Shown piece after piece: positions 8,017 to 17,589 of a stretch of 64,000 bases of DNA. The DNA lies in contig NZ_JABVCF010000010.1 of assembly GCF_014595955.1 (NCBI RefSeq), positions 186,001 through 250,000 of the forward strand, in the 5' to 3' direction. The DNA is from Pseudaminobacter soli (ex Zhang et al. 2022). GTDB taxonomy: Bacteria; Pseudomonadota; Alphaproteobacteria; Rhizobiales; Rhizobiaceae. A model generated the notes under the pieces. The model was not told where the DNA came from. It ran no database searches and worked only from the letters and a program-made list of their open reading frames with translations. Every line of letters begins with the position of its first letter. Position 1 is the stretch's first letter. A program made the translations under genes and the position numbers.

Positions 8017-9288
8017 TCACGGCTTCCGCACCACCGCCGGTCTGCCTGCATCAGCCTTCAGCCGGTCGAGGTGCATTCGGATGTGGGCGGCCTCGGCAGC
8101 CGTGTTGGCGAGCGCGATCGCGCGGTCGAAGGCGACCCGCGCCTCCTCGCTGCGGCCAAGCTGCATCAGCAGGTTGCCCTTCACGCCGAAGAAGTAGAAG
8201 TAGCCGGATAGCCTTTCCGCGAGGGGTTCGATGAGGTCGAGGGCCGCTTGCGGACCTGCGGTCTTCGACACCGCGACGGCGCGGTTGAGCGTGACGACCG
8301 GAGAAGGCTGGAAGGCCTCGAGCCCCCTGTAGAGCAGTTCGATCTGCTGCCAATCGGTTTCCTCCGCCCGCTCGGCGCGGGCATGCAGAGCCGCGATCGC
8401 CGCCTGTATCTGATACGGCCCTGAGCGGCGATGGCGGATCGCCTTGTCGATCAGAGCCAGCCCTTCCGAGATCAGCGGCTGCTTCCAGAGGCCACGGTCC
8501 TGGTCCTCGAGCAGGATCGCATTGCCATCTATGTCGAAACGGGCATCGGCGCGCGCGTGCTGCAGCAGTATCAACGCGACCAGCCCCATGAGTTCCGGCT
8601 CGGTCGAGAAGAGCCGCAGCAACAGACGGCCGAGCCTGATCGCCTCCTCGCAGAGCGGCGCGCGCGACTGCACCTCGGCAGCCTCGGCCGAATAGCCTTC
8701 GTTGAAGACGAGGTAGACCATGGAAGCGACCGCGGCGAGGCGTTCGGCGCGCTCGACCGGCCCTGGCGTCTCGAAGGGCACGCCGGCTTTGGCGATACGG
8801 GCCTTGGCGCGGGTGATTCGCTGCTCCATCGCCGCTTCCGAGACGAGGAAGGCGCGCGCGATCTGGCGCACGGAAAGGCCGGAGACGATTCTCAGCGCCA
8901 GCGCGATCTGCTGGGTGGCCGGAAGATCGGGATGGCAGCAGATGAAGAGCAGCCTGAGGATGTCATCCCGGTAGTTCGCGTTATCGACCCTGTCGGCGGC
9001 ATCGACCTCGGCATCGCCGAGATCCGACAGCTTCTCCTCGTCGGGCAGCGGCGTCAGCTTCTTCGTGCGCCGCACCGCATCGACGCCGGCATTGCGGCCG
9101 ACGAAGATCAGCCAGGCTGCGGGGTTACGCGGCGGCCCGTTCTTCGGCCAGGTCTTCAGCGCCCGAAGGCAGGCTTCCTGATAGGCCTCTTCCGCCAGAT
9201 CGAGGTCGCGGAAATAGCGCAGCAGCGCGCTGACCGCCTGCGGGCGGGCAGAAGAAAGCGCGGCCTCGATCCAGGCGGTCTCATTCAT
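8017..9288 (-). CDS. RNA polymerase sigma factor, ECF42-type with C-terminal TPR-like extension
   Basis: Sigma-70 family protein of 423 aa. Region 2 occupies about residues 10-80 (YFRDLDLAEEAYQEACLRAL, NPAAWLIFVGRN). Region 4 with its helix-turn-helix is near 130-165 (GLSVRQIARAFLVSEAAMEQR). A large helical extension (about 190-410) has TPR-like repeats near its end (EEARVAFDRAIALANTAAEAA). This architecture is that of ECF42 sigma factors, which have no classical anti-sigma factor and are encoded next to a DGPF protein. The DGPF gene here overlaps it by 4 bp. The regulon cannot be told from this window. Confidence 0.92.
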   Translation of the reverse strand: MNETAWIEAALSSARPQAVSALLRYFRDLDLAEEAYQEACLRALKTWPKNGPPRNPAAWLIFVGRNAGVDAVRRTKKLTPLPDEEKLSDLGDAEVDAADRVDNANYRDDILRLLFICCHPDLPATQQIALALRIVSGLSVRQIARAFLVSEAAMEQRITRAKARIAKAGVPFETPGPVERAERLAAVASMVYLVFNEGYSAEAAEVQSRAPLCEEAIRLGRLLLRLFSTEPELMGLVALILLQHARADARFDIDGNAILLEDQDRGLWKQPLISEGLALIDKAIRHRRSGPYQIQAAIAALHARAERAEETDWQQIELLYRGLEAFQPSPVVTLNRAVAVSKTAGPQAALDLIEPLAERLSGYFYFFGVKGNLLMQLGRSEEARVAFDRAIALANTAAEAAHIRMHLDRLKADAGRPAVVRKP

Positions 9289-9659
9289 TTTTTGATTCCG
9301 TTCTCGGCAAAGTAGCCGACCGGTCGAAGCTCGTATGAACCGACCCCCGGATTGGCGGCGGCGAGTTCGCGGGCAGCGTCAAGCGCCTCGTCGAGCGAGG
9401 CGCTCTCGATCATGTAGAAGCCGAGCAGTTGCTCCTTGGTCTCGGCGAAGGGGCCGTCGATCACCAGTGGCTCGTCCTTAGTCTTGCGCAGAGTGGTCGC
9501 CGTGGTGGTGGGCAGGAGCCGCGCCACGGGGCCAAGGCGGCCCTGGGCCACGAGCTTCTCCTGCACCTTTCCAAGACGCGCCATCACGGCCGCGTCTTCC
9601 TCCTTCGACCAGGCGGAGGTGATCGCTTCATCGTTGTAGCAGAGCACCGCGTAGAGCAT
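9285..9659 (-). CDS. YCII/DGPF-domain protein partnered with the ECF42 sigma factor
   Basis: A 124-residue YCII-related protein carrying the eponymous DGPF motif (VIDGPFAETKEQLLGFYMIE) near residues 69-88. ATG at 9659 follows AAAGGGAAATCG, and its TGA overlaps the sigma ATG. A longer open frame continues upstream to 10355 but runs into the oppositely oriented ivd and is not coding. DGPF proteins are regular partners and likely regulators or targets of ECF42 sigma factors; the biochemical role is not established. Confidence 0.92.
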   Translation of the reverse strand: MLYAVLCYNDEAITSAWSKEEDAAVMARLGKVQEKLVAQGRLGPVARLLPTTTATTLRKTKDEPLVIDGPFAETKEQLLGFYMIESASLDEALDAARELAAANPGVGSYELRPVGYFAENGIKK

Positions 9660-9983
9660 CGATTTCCCTTTCGCTTCAAAGACGTTCGCCGGCGGGAGGC
9701 GCCGACACTGGCTCGACAATAATCCGCGGCCACTGCCTGACAAACCGATTGTGCCGGTATGAGCTTGGATCGCTCCCCGGTTGCTGTCGATTACAGGTCG
9801 CGGGAAGGTATTCGTGACTGCGAGAGAACCGGCCGGTCCGCTTGCGCGTTTGCGTCCAAACCGTATCGACTTCCACGCGGCGCGGCGGCACTCTAGCCGA
9901 GCCTTGAGAATGAACCTCAAAGCCCGCCACGCGAGCGGCCGAGTCGGGCTCGGTCGGCCCGAGTACCACCCTGGAGACGTGTC
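9660..9983. other. Divergent intergenic region between the DGPF gene and ivd
   Basis: About 320 bp with presumed divergent promoters for the DGPF-sigma operon (minus) and ivd (plus). ECF-type self-regulation would place a promoter near 9680-9750. I see no gene, repeat or clear -35/-10 pair. Confidence 0.45.
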
Positions 9984-11144
9984 ATGTATGACAAGGTGCT
10001 GGACTTCGGTCACAGTGAGGAGATCGGCGCGCTGCGCGAGATGGTCCGCCGCTTTGCGAGCGAGCGCATCGCCCCGATCGCCGCCGAGATCGACCGGAGC
10101 AACGATTTTCCCGCCCCGCTCTGGAAGGAACTCGGCGCTCTCGGACTGCTGGGCATCACCGTCGAGCCCGAATACGGTGGCTCGGGCATGGGCTACCTCG
10201 CCCATGTCGTGGCGATGGAGGAGATTTCGCGGGCCTCGGCCTCGGTCGGCCTCTCCTACGGCGCCCATTCCAATCTTTGCGTGAACCAGATCCGGCGCTG
10301 GGGCAGCGAAGAGCAGAAGCAGAAATACCTGCCGCCGCTCTGCGCCGGCGAACATGTCGGCGCGCTGGCCATGTCCGAGACCGGCGCCGGCTCTGACGTG
10401 GTCTCCATGAAACTGAGAGCCGACCGCAAGAACGACCGATATGTGCTCAACGGCTCGAAGATGTGGATCACCAACGGCCCCGACGCCGACACCCTGGTCG
10501 TCTACGCCAAGACCGCGCCGACCATGGGCTCGCGCGGCATCACCGCCTTCATCATCGAGCGCACCATGCCCGGCTTTTCGGTCGCGCAGAAGCTGGACAA
10601 GCTCGGCATGCGCGGCTCAAACACCGGCGAGTTGGTGTTCGAGGACGTCGAGGTGCCGTTCGAGAACGTGCTTCACGAAGAGGGCAAGGGCGTCCAGGTG
10701 CTGATGTCCGGCCTCGATTACGAACGGACCGTGCTGGCCGGAGGACCGCTCGGCATCATGGCGGCCTGCCTGGACAGCGTGATGCCCTATGTGCAGGAGC
10801 GCCGGCAGTTCGGCCAGGCGATCGGCGACTTCCAGCTTGTGCAGGGCAAGCTCGCCGACATGTATGTCACGCTGAACGCCGCCCGCTCCTATGTCTATGC
10901 CGTGGCGGCGGCCTGCGACCGGGAGGGGGCGACGCGCAAGGACGCCGCCGGCTGCATCCTCTATGCAGCGGAACGCGCCACGTTGATGGCGCTCGACGCG
11001 ATCCAGCTTCTGGGCGGCAACGGCTACACTAAGGACTTTCCGGTCGAGCGCCTGCTTCGCGACGCCAAGCTGTACGAGATCGGAGCGGGTACCAGCGAGA
11101 TCAGGCGCTGGCTGATCGGGCGCGAGATGATGGCGGAGGGGTGA
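9984..11144 (+). CDS. ivd: Isovaleryl-CoA dehydrogenase
   Basis: An FAD acyl-CoA dehydrogenase that oxidises isovaleryl-CoA to 3-methylcrotonyl-CoA in leucine degradation, passing electrons to ETF. The 386-residue length is typical. Both family signatures are present ([15 protein letters not shown] near 131; [20 protein letters not shown] near 336), and the [15 protein letters not shown] segment near 245 is characteristic of IVD, with the glutamate of YER as probable catalytic base. Methylcrotonyl-CoA carboxylase subunits follow at 11.9 and 19.7 kb. In a normal liu/mcc operon they would follow directly; here hicAB intervenes on the other strand. Confidence 0.93.
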   Translation: MYDKVLDFGHSEEIGALREMVRRFASERIAPIAAEIDRSNDFPAPLWKELGALGLLGITVEPEYGGSGMGYLAHVVAMEEISRASASVGLSYGAHSNLCVNQIRRWGSEEQKQKYLPPLCAGEHVGALAMSETGAGSDVVSMKLRADRKNDRYVLNGSKMWITNGPDADTLVVYAKTAPTMGSRGITAFIIERTMPGFSVAQKLDKLGMRGSNTGELVFEDVEVPFENVLHEEGKGVQVLMSGLDYERTVLAGGPLGIMAACLDSVMPYVQERRQFGQAIGDFQLVQGKLADMYVTLNAARSYVYAVAAACDREGATRKDAAGCILYAAERATLMALDAIQLLGGNGYTKDFPVERLLRDAKLYEIGAGTSEIRRWLIGREMMAEG

Positions 11145-11153
11145 GCGGACATC

Positions 11154-11513
11154 TTAATGGCGTATACGGGTAGCCCCCGACGCCAGCTGCTTACGCGCCA
11201 CTTCCTCCAGCGCATCCGAAATCCATTGGTTGACCGATTTTCCCTGACTCGCAGCCGCACCTCCCACCATCTGGTGTATCTCCGGGGTCGTGCGCAGAGC
11301 TAGATTGCCGGAATAGGGTTTGTCAGGGTCCTTTCCCTGCTCGGCGCAAAATGCCAAGTAGTCGTCCACGCTATCGTGGAATGCCTCGGTCAATTCCTCC
11401 GGTGTTCTTCCTTGGAAATGCACAGTGTCCCTAATTCCCGACACCAGGCCGTGAAAAGCGGCATCGTCCTCCTCGAACCAGATCTCCGCGCTATAGCCCT
11501 TGTAAGGTCTCAT
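11154..11513 (-). CDS. hicB: HicB-family antitoxin (pair 1)
   Basis: A 119-residue HicB antitoxin. The N-terminal partial RNase H-like domain carries YKGYSAEIWFEEDDAAFHGLV, and EELTEAFHDSVDDYL follows. The C-terminal half is a ribbon-helix-helix-type DNA-binding segment (SVNQWISDALEEVARKQL). Its ATG overlaps the hicA stop (ATGA), so toxin precedes antitoxin in one operon. HicB neutralises HicA and normally represses its own promoter. It is clearly homologous to the second HicB at 21.7 kb (shared KPYSG and NQW patterns). Confidence 0.9.
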   Translation of the reverse strand: MRPYKGYSAEIWFEEDDAAFHGLVSGIRDTVHFQGRTPEELTEAFHDSVDDYLAFCAEQGKDPDKPYSGNLALRTTPEIHQMVGGAAASQGKSVNQWISDALEEVARKQLASGATRIRH

Positions 11514-11770
11514 GGCTTCACTCCGGCACTCGTCAGAAATCGTCTTACGGCCTTCACGACGCCCTTGTCTGTATCCGGACTGGGATGCGGACGATGGAAA
11601 ACAGCCACTGCCGTTCCAAGCACGACCTTAACTCTCGATCCGCTGCCTTGCGAAATCTTACCATCAAGCGCCAGCAACATCGCCTCGATGTCGCGCCATT
11701 TGATCGCGCCACTAACCGGATCAGCGAAGATCGCATTCAGCGTCTTTCGGTGCCGCGCGTTCAAGGCCAT
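11510..11770 (-). CDS. hicA: HicA-family mRNA interferase toxin (pair 1)
   Basis: An 86-residue double-stranded-RNA-binding-fold toxin expected to cleave mRNA independently of ribosomes. I place the start at ATG 11770 because GGAGG lies 5 bases before it; an ATG at 11782 would put that Shine-Dalgarno inside the gene. GSGSRVKVVLG and AVFHRPHP occupy the usual catalytic region, with the histidines of FHRPHP as candidate active residues. It sits between ivd and mccB on the opposite strand. Confidence 0.82.
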   Translation of the reverse strand: MALNARHRKTLNAIFADPVSGAIKWRDIEAMLLALDGKISQGSGSRVKVVLGTAVAVFHRPHPSPDTDKGVVKAVRRFLTSAGVKP

Positions 11771-11842
11771 GCCAACCTCCATGTTGGTCTTTCCGGTATT
11801 GACCGGATACCATTTGAAGGTCGCACGTCATGCGCGACGCAG

Positions 11843-11857
11843 TATCAGAATATGATA
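11843..11857 (-). promoter_or_regulatory. Candidate HicB operator upstream of hicA, also in the mccB leader
   Basis: TATCA-GAATA-TGATA is a perfect inverted repeat in a short AT-rich stretch about 73 bp before the hicA start and 18 bp before the mccB ATG. HicB proteins bind inverted repeats in their own promoters, which fits. The position means a bound repressor could also affect mccB. This is inference from position and symmetry. Confidence 0.35.
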
Positions 11858-11874
11858 TCAACCTGGGTCCGTCA

Positions 11875-13482
11875 ATGCCGCGCATCCACTCCGCCCTCTC
11901 CCCCGCCTCCGAAACCTTCCGCGCCAATGCCGAGCGCATGGAGGCGCTTGTCGCCGACATCCGCGACAAGGCTGCTGTGGTGGAGCGCGGCGGCTCGGAG
12001 GAGGCGCGGCAGCGCCACGTCTCGCGTGGAAAACTGCTCCCCCGCGATCGGCTGGCGCAGCTCATCGATCCCGGCTCACCCTTCCTCGAGATCGGCCAGT
12101 TCGCGGCCTGGGACATGTATAGCGGCGACATCGCATCGGCCGGCATGATTGCGGGCGTCGGAAGGGTCGAGGACACCGAGGTCATGGTGATCGTCAACGA
12201 CGCCACCGTGAAGGGCGGCACCTACTATCCGCTCACGGTGAAGAAGCACCTGCGGGCGCAAGAGATCGCGCGCGAAAACAACCTGCCCTGCGTCTATCTC
12301 GTCGATTCAGGCGGCGCCAACCTGCCGAACCAGGACGAGGTGTTTCCGGACCGCGAGCACTTCGGGCGCATCTTCTACAACCAGGCGACGATGTCGGCGG
12401 CGGGCATCCCGCAGATCGCCTGCGTCATGGGTTCGTGCACGGCCGGCGGCGCCTATGTGCCGGCCATGGCTGACGAGAGCGTGATCGTCAGGAACCAGGG
12501 CACGATCTTCCTCGGCGGGCCGCCGCTGGTGAAGGCGGCCACCGGCGAGGAGGTGAGCGCCGAGGAACTCGGTGGGGCCGAGGTGCACACGCGGCTTTCC
12601 GGCGTGGCCGATCACTATGCGCTCGACGACGAGCACGCGCTGGCGATCGTGCGGCGCATCGTGCGCAACCTCAACCGCAGCAAGGTGACCGGCCTTGCGA
12701 TGCGCGAGCCCGCCCCTCCCCTTCACGATCCGGCCGAGATCTACGGGATCGTGCCGACGGATACCCGCACGCCCTACGACGTGCGCGAGGTGATCGCCCG
12801 CATCGTCGACGGCTCCGAACTCGACGAGTTCAAGCAGAACTACGGCACGACGCTCGTCACCGGCTTCGCGCATATCCACGGCATGCCAGTCGGCATACTC
12901 GCAAACAACGGCGTGCTCTTCTCCGAAAGCGCGCTCAAGGGCGCCCATTTCATCGAGCTATGCACCCAGCGGAAAATCCCGCTGGTCTTCCTGCAGAACA
13001 TCACCGGCTTCATGGTCGGGAAGAAATACGAGGCGGGCGGTATCGCCAAGGATGGTGCCAAACTGGTGACGGCGGTCGCCGCCGCCGCCGTGCCGAAGGT
13101 GACGGTCATCATCGGCGGCTCCTTCGGCGCCGGCAACTACGGCATGTGCGGCCGCGCCTTCTCGCCACGCTTCCTCTGGATGTGGCCGAACGCGCGCATC
13201 TCGGTAATGGGCGGCGAGCAGGCCGCGACCGTGCTGGCGCTGGTCAAGCGCGAGGGCATCGAGCGCAGGGGCGGCACTTGGAGCGCGGAGGAGGAAGCCG
13301 AGTTCCGCCGGCCGATTCTCGAGAAGTACGAGCGTGAGGGTCACCCCCTCTATTCGTCCGCCCGGCTCTGGGACGACGGCATCATCGATCCGGCGAAAAC
13401 CCGAGAGGTGCTGGCGCTCTCATTGTCCGCTGCGCTCAATGCGCCGATCCCGGTAACAAGGACCGGCGTTTTCCGCATGTGA
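11875..13482 (+). CDS. mccB: Methylcrotonyl-CoA carboxylase, carboxyltransferase (beta) subunit
   Basis: Transfers carboxyl from biotin to 3-methylcrotonyl-CoA in leucine breakdown. At 535 aa it has the family length and the paired crotonase-like domains: [10 protein letters not shown] near 60, [13 protein letters not shown] near 200, [16 protein letters not shown] near 344, and [16 protein letters not shown] near 420. I chose ATG 11875 (MPRIHSAL) over 11830, because homologues start about there. No clear Shine-Dalgarno precedes it, which is odd. The biotin-carrying partner lies 6.2 kb downstream (mccA). Confidence 0.93.
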   Translation: MPRIHSALSPASETFRANAERMEALVADIRDKAAVVERGGSEEARQRHVSRGKLLPRDRLAQLIDPGSPFLEIGQFAAWDMYSGDIASAGMIAGVGRVEDTEVMVIVNDATVKGGTYYPLTVKKHLRAQEIARENNLPCVYLVDSGGANLPNQDEVFPDREHFGRIFYNQATMSAAGIPQIACVMGSCTAGGAYVPAMADESVIVRNQGTIFLGGPPLVKAATGEEVSAEELGGAEVHTRLSGVADHYALDDEHALAIVRRIVRNLNRSKVTGLAMREPAPPLHDPAEIYGIVPTDTRTPYDVREVIARIVDGSELDEFKQNYGTTLVTGFAHIHGMPVGILANNGVLFSESALKGAHFIELCTQRKIPLVFLQNITGFMVGKKYEAGGIAKDGAKLVTAVAAAAVPKVTVIIGGSFGAGNYGMCGRAFSPRFLWMWPNARISVMGGEQAATVLALVKREGIERRGGTWSAEEEAEFRRPILEKYEREGHPLYSSARLWDDGIIDPAKTREVLALSLSAALNAPIPVTRTGVFRM

Positions 13483-13583
13483 TCCGACATCGCGAAAAAC
13501 CGGCACGGCGGTCGCTTCCGTTCCACACAAGATTGATGGAACAAATACAACCGCTCTCAAATTCTGCTTGAACCCTTCTCATC

Positions 13584-13607
13584 GGAGCGACCGTCTGCTG
13601 TCGCTCC
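13584..13607. repeat. Hairpin downstream of mccB
   Basis: GGAGCGAC and GTCGCTCC are perfect 8-bp arms with an 8-nt loop, about 100 bp after the mccB stop and 80 bp before the response regulator. It may end mccB transcription, or act as a site for the next gene. No T-run follows. Confidence 0.35.
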
Positions 13608-13685
13608 ATCGGACGCCCCAGACACTAGACAGCCGGCACAATACCAAATGCCAGCGCTAGCCGGCCGGGGCGGAAAGGACGGCCT

Positions 13686-14483
13686 ATGCAGCCAAGTCCT
13701 CACTGCAACACACGAGCGGCCACATCGCTCTTCCCCTCAACATCGATACGGTTGCCGCACGAGCGGCCCTGTGCCGAGCTACAGCGACGGGGCAGCCCCG
13801 AGCGCGCTGCCACAATCCACTTCCACTCAACCACGGCTGTTGCGAACTGGCCCAGGCACAATCGGCAAGCGAGCAGCCTCTTGGCGGGGTCTCGCATCCT
13901 TGTGGTCGAGGACGATTGCCTGATCGCCACCGACCTGGTCTGCGCAATCGAAGAGGCGGGCGCATACGTGATCGGACCGGCGTCAAGCGTCGCCTCGGCA
14001 CAGCGGCTCATCAAGCCGGCAGCAGAACCCTCGGCAGCGATCCTCGACATCCGCCTCGATTGCGAACTCGTTTTCACGATCGCCGATACGCTGCTGGAAC
14101 TGGGAATACCTTTGATATTCTACAGCGCATTCGAATGCGATCTGCTTCCCGAGCGTTTCGAAGGAATTCGGTTCGTGAGCAAGTCGCTCTCGCCCAGCGA
14201 CGCCGTGCGGGTGCTGCAGATGGAAATGGCACTCGAAAGAGCCGACTGCCGCGACCTGCTTGCCGACTCGGAGCCCGAGGAGAGCGTGGTCAGGATCACA
14301 GTCGCCTTGCTCGAGATCGCGCGCAATCTGACCGGCGATCAGGAGGCAGCCAGCATCCTGGTTGAGACCGCTCTGAACCAGGCGCTCGAATGCTCCGGAA
14401 TGCGGCCTCCCGACACGGCGATCTTTCGCTGGTTGCTTGAGATGATGGAAGACGCATGGATGAGCGGTCGGTGGCTTCACTGA
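13686..14483 (+). CDS. Single-receiver response regulator with uncharacterised N- and C-terminal extensions
   Basis: A CheY-like receiver spans about residues 69-180 (RILVVEDDCLIATDL). It has the acidic pair in VEDD, the phosphoacceptor aspartate near 120 (AILDIRLD), the serine of FYSAF and the lysine of VSKSL. No known DNA-binding output domain follows; the C-terminal ~80 residues are helical and unrecognised. The first ~68 residues look non-coding-like (Ser/Arg/His-rich), so the true start may be a TTG just before ILVVEDD (LLAGSRIL). No partner kinase lies beside it. Confidence 0.75.
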   Translation: MQPSPHCNTRAATSLFPSTSIRLPHERPCAELQRRGSPERAATIHFHSTTAVANWPRHNRQASSLLAGSRILVVEDDCLIATDLVCAIEEAGAYVIGPASSVASAQRLIKPAAEPSAAILDIRLDCELVFTIADTLLELGIPLIFYSAFECDLLPERFEGIRFVSKSLSPSDAVRVLQMEMALERADCRDLLADSEPEESVVRITVALLEIARNLTGDQEAASILVETALNQALECSGMRPPDTAIFRWLLEMMEDAWMSGRWLH

Positions 14484-14507
14484 GCCAGGTCGATTCCTCT
14501 TCCGGCC

Positions 14508-15101
14508 TCACCCGCCGTTCACCAGGCCCAGGATCAGTTGATGAACGTTGCCGCCGTCTTGCATTTCGTTTCGGTCGAAGTCGCGGCTCGTGGCGCGCTG
14601 CTCTTGCGATAGCTCGCTGAGGCGCTTCGTCAATTCCTGCCTGATCTTCTTGCAGCCCGAGTCATCGGGCACGGTGAAGCCGACCGAGAAAGCTTCGATC
14701 TTCCTGACCATGTCCAGGATATGCTCGCCATGCACCCGCTCATGCGTCGTGATGCCGTCGATAAAGCGGTCCCAGAGCTTTTGCGTGTCAGGTGGCAGCT
14801 TCGAGGACGGCTTCGGCAGGCGATAGATGATGGTGAGGTGCGGCCGCGCCGTGGTCAGGCGACAACTGCCATCCTGCAGCGGCTCGTATTTGCGCGACCA
14901 TTTCAGATCGAAGGTGGTGTGGGCGATCGCCCTCGTCTGGCCCGCCTTTGGGCCGCGTTCGCCGATGGATTGGTAGAGTTCGATCCCGGTCTTGCCCGAG
15001 ATCGCGTAGGTGTCGATGCGCTCCGCCGGCCTCCATTCGGCCTGAGCGGGCTGGGCGGCAAGGCAGGCCAGCAGAACGATGAGATGCAGGCCCGTTTTCA
15101 T
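14508..15101 (-). CDS. DUF922 family secreted putative Zn-dependent protease (paralogue 1)
   Basis: A 197-residue protein with signal peptide (MKTGLHLIVLLACLAAQPAQA). ATG 15101 is preferred to 15113, since GGGGGATTTC before it serves as Shine-Dalgarno. The metal-binding HExxH-like motif is THERVHGEH near residue 118, as in DUF922 family proteins predicted to be zinc proteases. A disulfide is possible between the cysteines of GSCRL and SGCKK. A paralogue with HEEQHGKY lies at 28.3 kb. It is probably periplasmic; no substrate is known. Confidence 0.85.
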   Translation of the reverse strand: MKTGLHLIVLLACLAAQPAQAEWRPAERIDTYAISGKTGIELYQSIGERGPKAGQTRAIAHTTFDLKWSRKYEPLQDGSCRLTTARPHLTIIYRLPKPSSKLPPDTQKLWDRFIDGITTHERVHGEHILDMVRKIEAFSVGFTVPDDSGCKKIRQELTKRLSELSQEQRATSRDFDRNEMQDGGNVHQLILGLVNGG

Positions 15102-15183
15102 GAAATCCCCCAAATTCCCTTCAGACGATGCCTCCCAAGCGCCCCCTCTCCGTCTCGCTCTTCGACAAGCTCAGGGCTCGACA

Positions 15184-15210
15184 CCTCTCCCCCACTTTGT
15201 GGGGGCGAGG
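15184..15210. repeat. Palindromic element between betC and the DUF922 gene
   Basis: CCTCTCCCCCAC and GTGGGGGCGAGG form a near-perfect 12-bp stem with a 3-nt loop. A flanking TTCGACAAGCTCAGGG run just upstream is of a kind widespread as interspersed repeats in proteobacteria. It may also terminate betC. Confidence 0.55.
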
Positions 15211-15225
15211 AAACAGCGCTCGACC

Positions 15226-16740
15226 TCACTCGCCCCGCGGAAACCGCTGCGATTCCTCCAGCACGTTCAGGTCCATGTGGTTGCGCATGTAGCGCTCGGA
15301 GGCGCGCTGCAGCGGCTGGTAGTCCCAGGGATAATAGGCACCGTTGCGGAGGGCCTCATAGACCACCCAGCGGCGGGCCTGGCTGGCGCGCACCTCGGCG
15401 TCAAAGCGGGCAAGGTCCCAGCGCTTCAGCGCCGCCTCGGTCATACTGGCGAGAACCTCGGCATGTGCAGGGTCGGCGGCGAGATCATTGAGTTCGTGTG
15501 GGTCCGCTTCGAGATCGAAGAGCTGCGGCGGATCGAGGTCGCAGAGCACCAGCTTGTAGCGGCCGTCGCGCAGACCCACCAGCGGAGCATAGGAGCCCTC
15601 GGCCGCATACTCCATCGGCACCGCGCCCCTGGCGCTCTTGCCAGCAGCGACGTCGACGAGGCTGACGCCGTCGGTCCAGGGCATGACGCCGGCGAGATCG
15701 ACGCCGGCGAGTTCGGCCAGCGTCGGCAGGACGTCAAGCGTCGAAGCGGGCGTGTCGATGCGGCCGGCCTTCAGGCCCGGTGCGGCGATCATCAGCGGCA
15801 CGCGCGCGGAGCCCTCGAAGAAGCTCATCTTGAACCACATGCCGCGCTCGCCGAGCATGTCGCCATGGTCTGAGAGGAAGACGATGATGGTGTTGTCGGC
15901 CTGGCGGGTGCGCTCGAGGACGTCGAGGATTTCGCCGATCTTCTCGTCGACATAGGAGATGTTGGCGAAGTAGCCGCGCCGGGCGCGCCGGACATGCTCG
16001 TCCTCGATCGGGAAGGCCGTGTAGTCGCATGCCTGCATCAGCCGCTGCGAATGCGGGTCCTGCTTCTCGAAGGGGAACGGCGCGATCACCGGATCGAGTT
16101 CCGGGCAGTCGTCGTAGAGGTCCCAGAAGCGCCGGCGCGCCACATAGGGATCGTGCGGGTGGGTGAAGCTGACGGTGAGGCACCACGGCCGGGCGTCATG
16201 GCCGCGCGCGAGGTCGTAGATCTTGCGGGTGGCGTGGTAGGCGACCTCGTCGTCATATTCGAGCTGGTTGGTGATTTCGGCGACGCCTGCGCCGGTCACG
16301 GAGCCGAGATTATGGTACCACCAATCGATGCGCTCGCCCGGCTTGGTGTAGTCCGGGGTCCAGCCGAAATCCGCGGGGTAGATGTCGGTCGTCAGCCGCT
16401 CCTCGAAGCCGTGCATCTGGTCCGGCCCGACAAAGTGCATCTTGCCCGACAGGCAGGTGTGATAGCCGGCTCGGCGCAGATGGTGCGCATAGGTGGGGGT
16501 GTCGGAGGTGAATTCCGCGGCATTGTCATAGACACGAGTGCGGGTCGGCAGTTGCCCGGACATGAAGGAGGCGCGGGCCGGGGCGCAGAGTGGGCTCGCG
16601 GTATAGCTGTTGACGAACCGCACCGAGCGGCTCGCCAGGGCCGAAAGGTTGGGTGCCTTGAGGAACGGCGCCGGCCCGTTCGGGAACAACGTCCCGTTCA
16701 GTTGGTCGACCATCAGAATCAGAATGTTTGGTCTAGTCAT
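15226..16740 (-). CDS. betC: Choline-sulfatase
   Basis: Hydrolyses choline-O-sulfate to choline and sulfate, feeding choline to glycine-betaine synthesis. The 504-residue length fits. The formylglycine-forming sulfatase signature CAPAR begins at Cys52 (CxPxR), preceded by metal-ligand NILILMVDQ near residue 5. HPHDPY near 170 and LSDHGDMLGERGMW near 290 complete the alkaline-phosphatase-fold active site, and PWDYQP near the C-terminus is typical of BetC. The start at ATG 16740 matches the family, so the upstream extension to 16821 is discarded. No betAB or betI is in the window. Confidence 0.92.
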   Translation of the reverse strand: MTRPNILILMVDQLNGTLFPNGPAPFLKAPNLSALASRSVRFVNSYTASPLCAPARASFMSGQLPTRTRVYDNAAEFTSDTPTYAHHLRRAGYHTCLSGKMHFVGPDQMHGFEERLTTDIYPADFGWTPDYTKPGERIDWWYHNLGSVTGAGVAEITNQLEYDDEVAYHATRKIYDLARGHDARPWCLTVSFTHPHDPYVARRRFWDLYDDCPELDPVIAPFPFEKQDPHSQRLMQACDYTAFPIEDEHVRRARRGYFANISYVDEKIGEILDVLERTRQADNTIIVFLSDHGDMLGERGMWFKMSFFEGSARVPLMIAAPGLKAGRIDTPASTLDVLPTLAELAGVDLAGVMPWTDGVSLVDVAAGKSARGAVPMEYAAEGSYAPLVGLRDGRYKLVLCDLDPPQLFDLEADPHELNDLAADPAHAEVLASMTEAALKRWDLARFDAEVRASQARRWVVYEALRNGAYYPWDYQPLQRASERYMRNHMDLNVLEESQRFPRGE

Positions 16741-16922
16741 CATGCGGCTGCCCATACTGGAAGGAAGATCGGCGAGGAAGAGGCACCGCCGGGCCCGCAT
16801 CGGCCCAACGACAGAGAACACAAGGCCGTGCTCCTGACGACGGGATGTCAGCAGCCAATCCGATCGTACTTGCCTACGAGCCGGCGCGGTGAGACGATCA
16901 CCGCACCTCCGGAGCCTACTAC

Positions 16923-17549
16923 ATGATCCTCATCGGCCAGTATGACTCCTCGTTCGTGAGGCGCATCGGGATTGTGCTAAGACTTTACCAGATCCCGTTC
17001 GAGCACCGGCCGTGGTCGACCTTCGGGGATGCAGAGAAGATCAAGGCGTTCAACCCGCTGATACGGGTGCCCACGCTGGTGCTGGACGACGGCGGCGTGC
17101 TCGTCGACAGTTTCTCCATCATCGATCATCTCGACAGCATGGCGCCGGAGGAGAGGCGCATGTTCCCGGTCGATGAGCCTGCGAGGCGCCAGGCGTTGCG
17201 CATCGCCGGCTTGGCGACAGGGCTCGCCGACAAGGGCGTCGCGCTGTTCTACGAGACGCGCTTCCACGAAAACGTCTCCGAGACTTGGGCGGCGCGGTGC
17301 CGGGCACAAATCCTCGGCACGCTCGACGTGCTGGAGCAGGACAGAGGCCGGCAGACAGGCCCCTGCTGGTTCGGCGATCGCATCGGCCATGCCGACATCG
17401 CCGTCGCCTGCGCGCTGAGGCATGTCTCGGACTCGCATCCAGGACTGATTGCGTTCGACCGCCTGCCCGCCCTCGCAGCGCATTGCGAGCGTCTGGAAGC
17501 GATGCCGGTGTTCCAGGAGATCCAGCAGCCTTTCATCCCACCATCGTGA
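16923..17549 (+). CDS. Glutathione S-transferase family protein
   Basis: A cytosolic GST-fold protein of 208 aa. The N-terminal thioredoxin-like domain (about 1-80) has the cis-proline segment RVPTLVLDDG and the SFSIIDHLD glutathione-contact region, and a helical C-terminal domain follows (IGHADIAVACALRHV). The N-terminus ILIGQYDSSFVRRI, with Ser near 9, places it with the bacterial serine-type GSTs of unknown substrate. It is 40 bp upstream of a VOC gene on the same strand, suggesting joint transcription. Confidence 0.88.
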   Translation: MILIGQYDSSFVRRIGIVLRLYQIPFEHRPWSTFGDAEKIKAFNPLIRVPTLVLDDGGVLVDSFSIIDHLDSMAPEERRMFPVDEPARRQALRIAGLATGLADKGVALFYETRFHENVSETWAARCRAQILGTLDVLEQDRGRQTGPCWFGDRIGHADIAVACALRHVSDSHPGLIAFDRLPALAAHCERLEAMPVFQEIQQPFIPPS

Positions 17550-17589
17550 CGCGGGCCGAGATCCCGCAAAAAACAGAAGGGAGAGCAAC

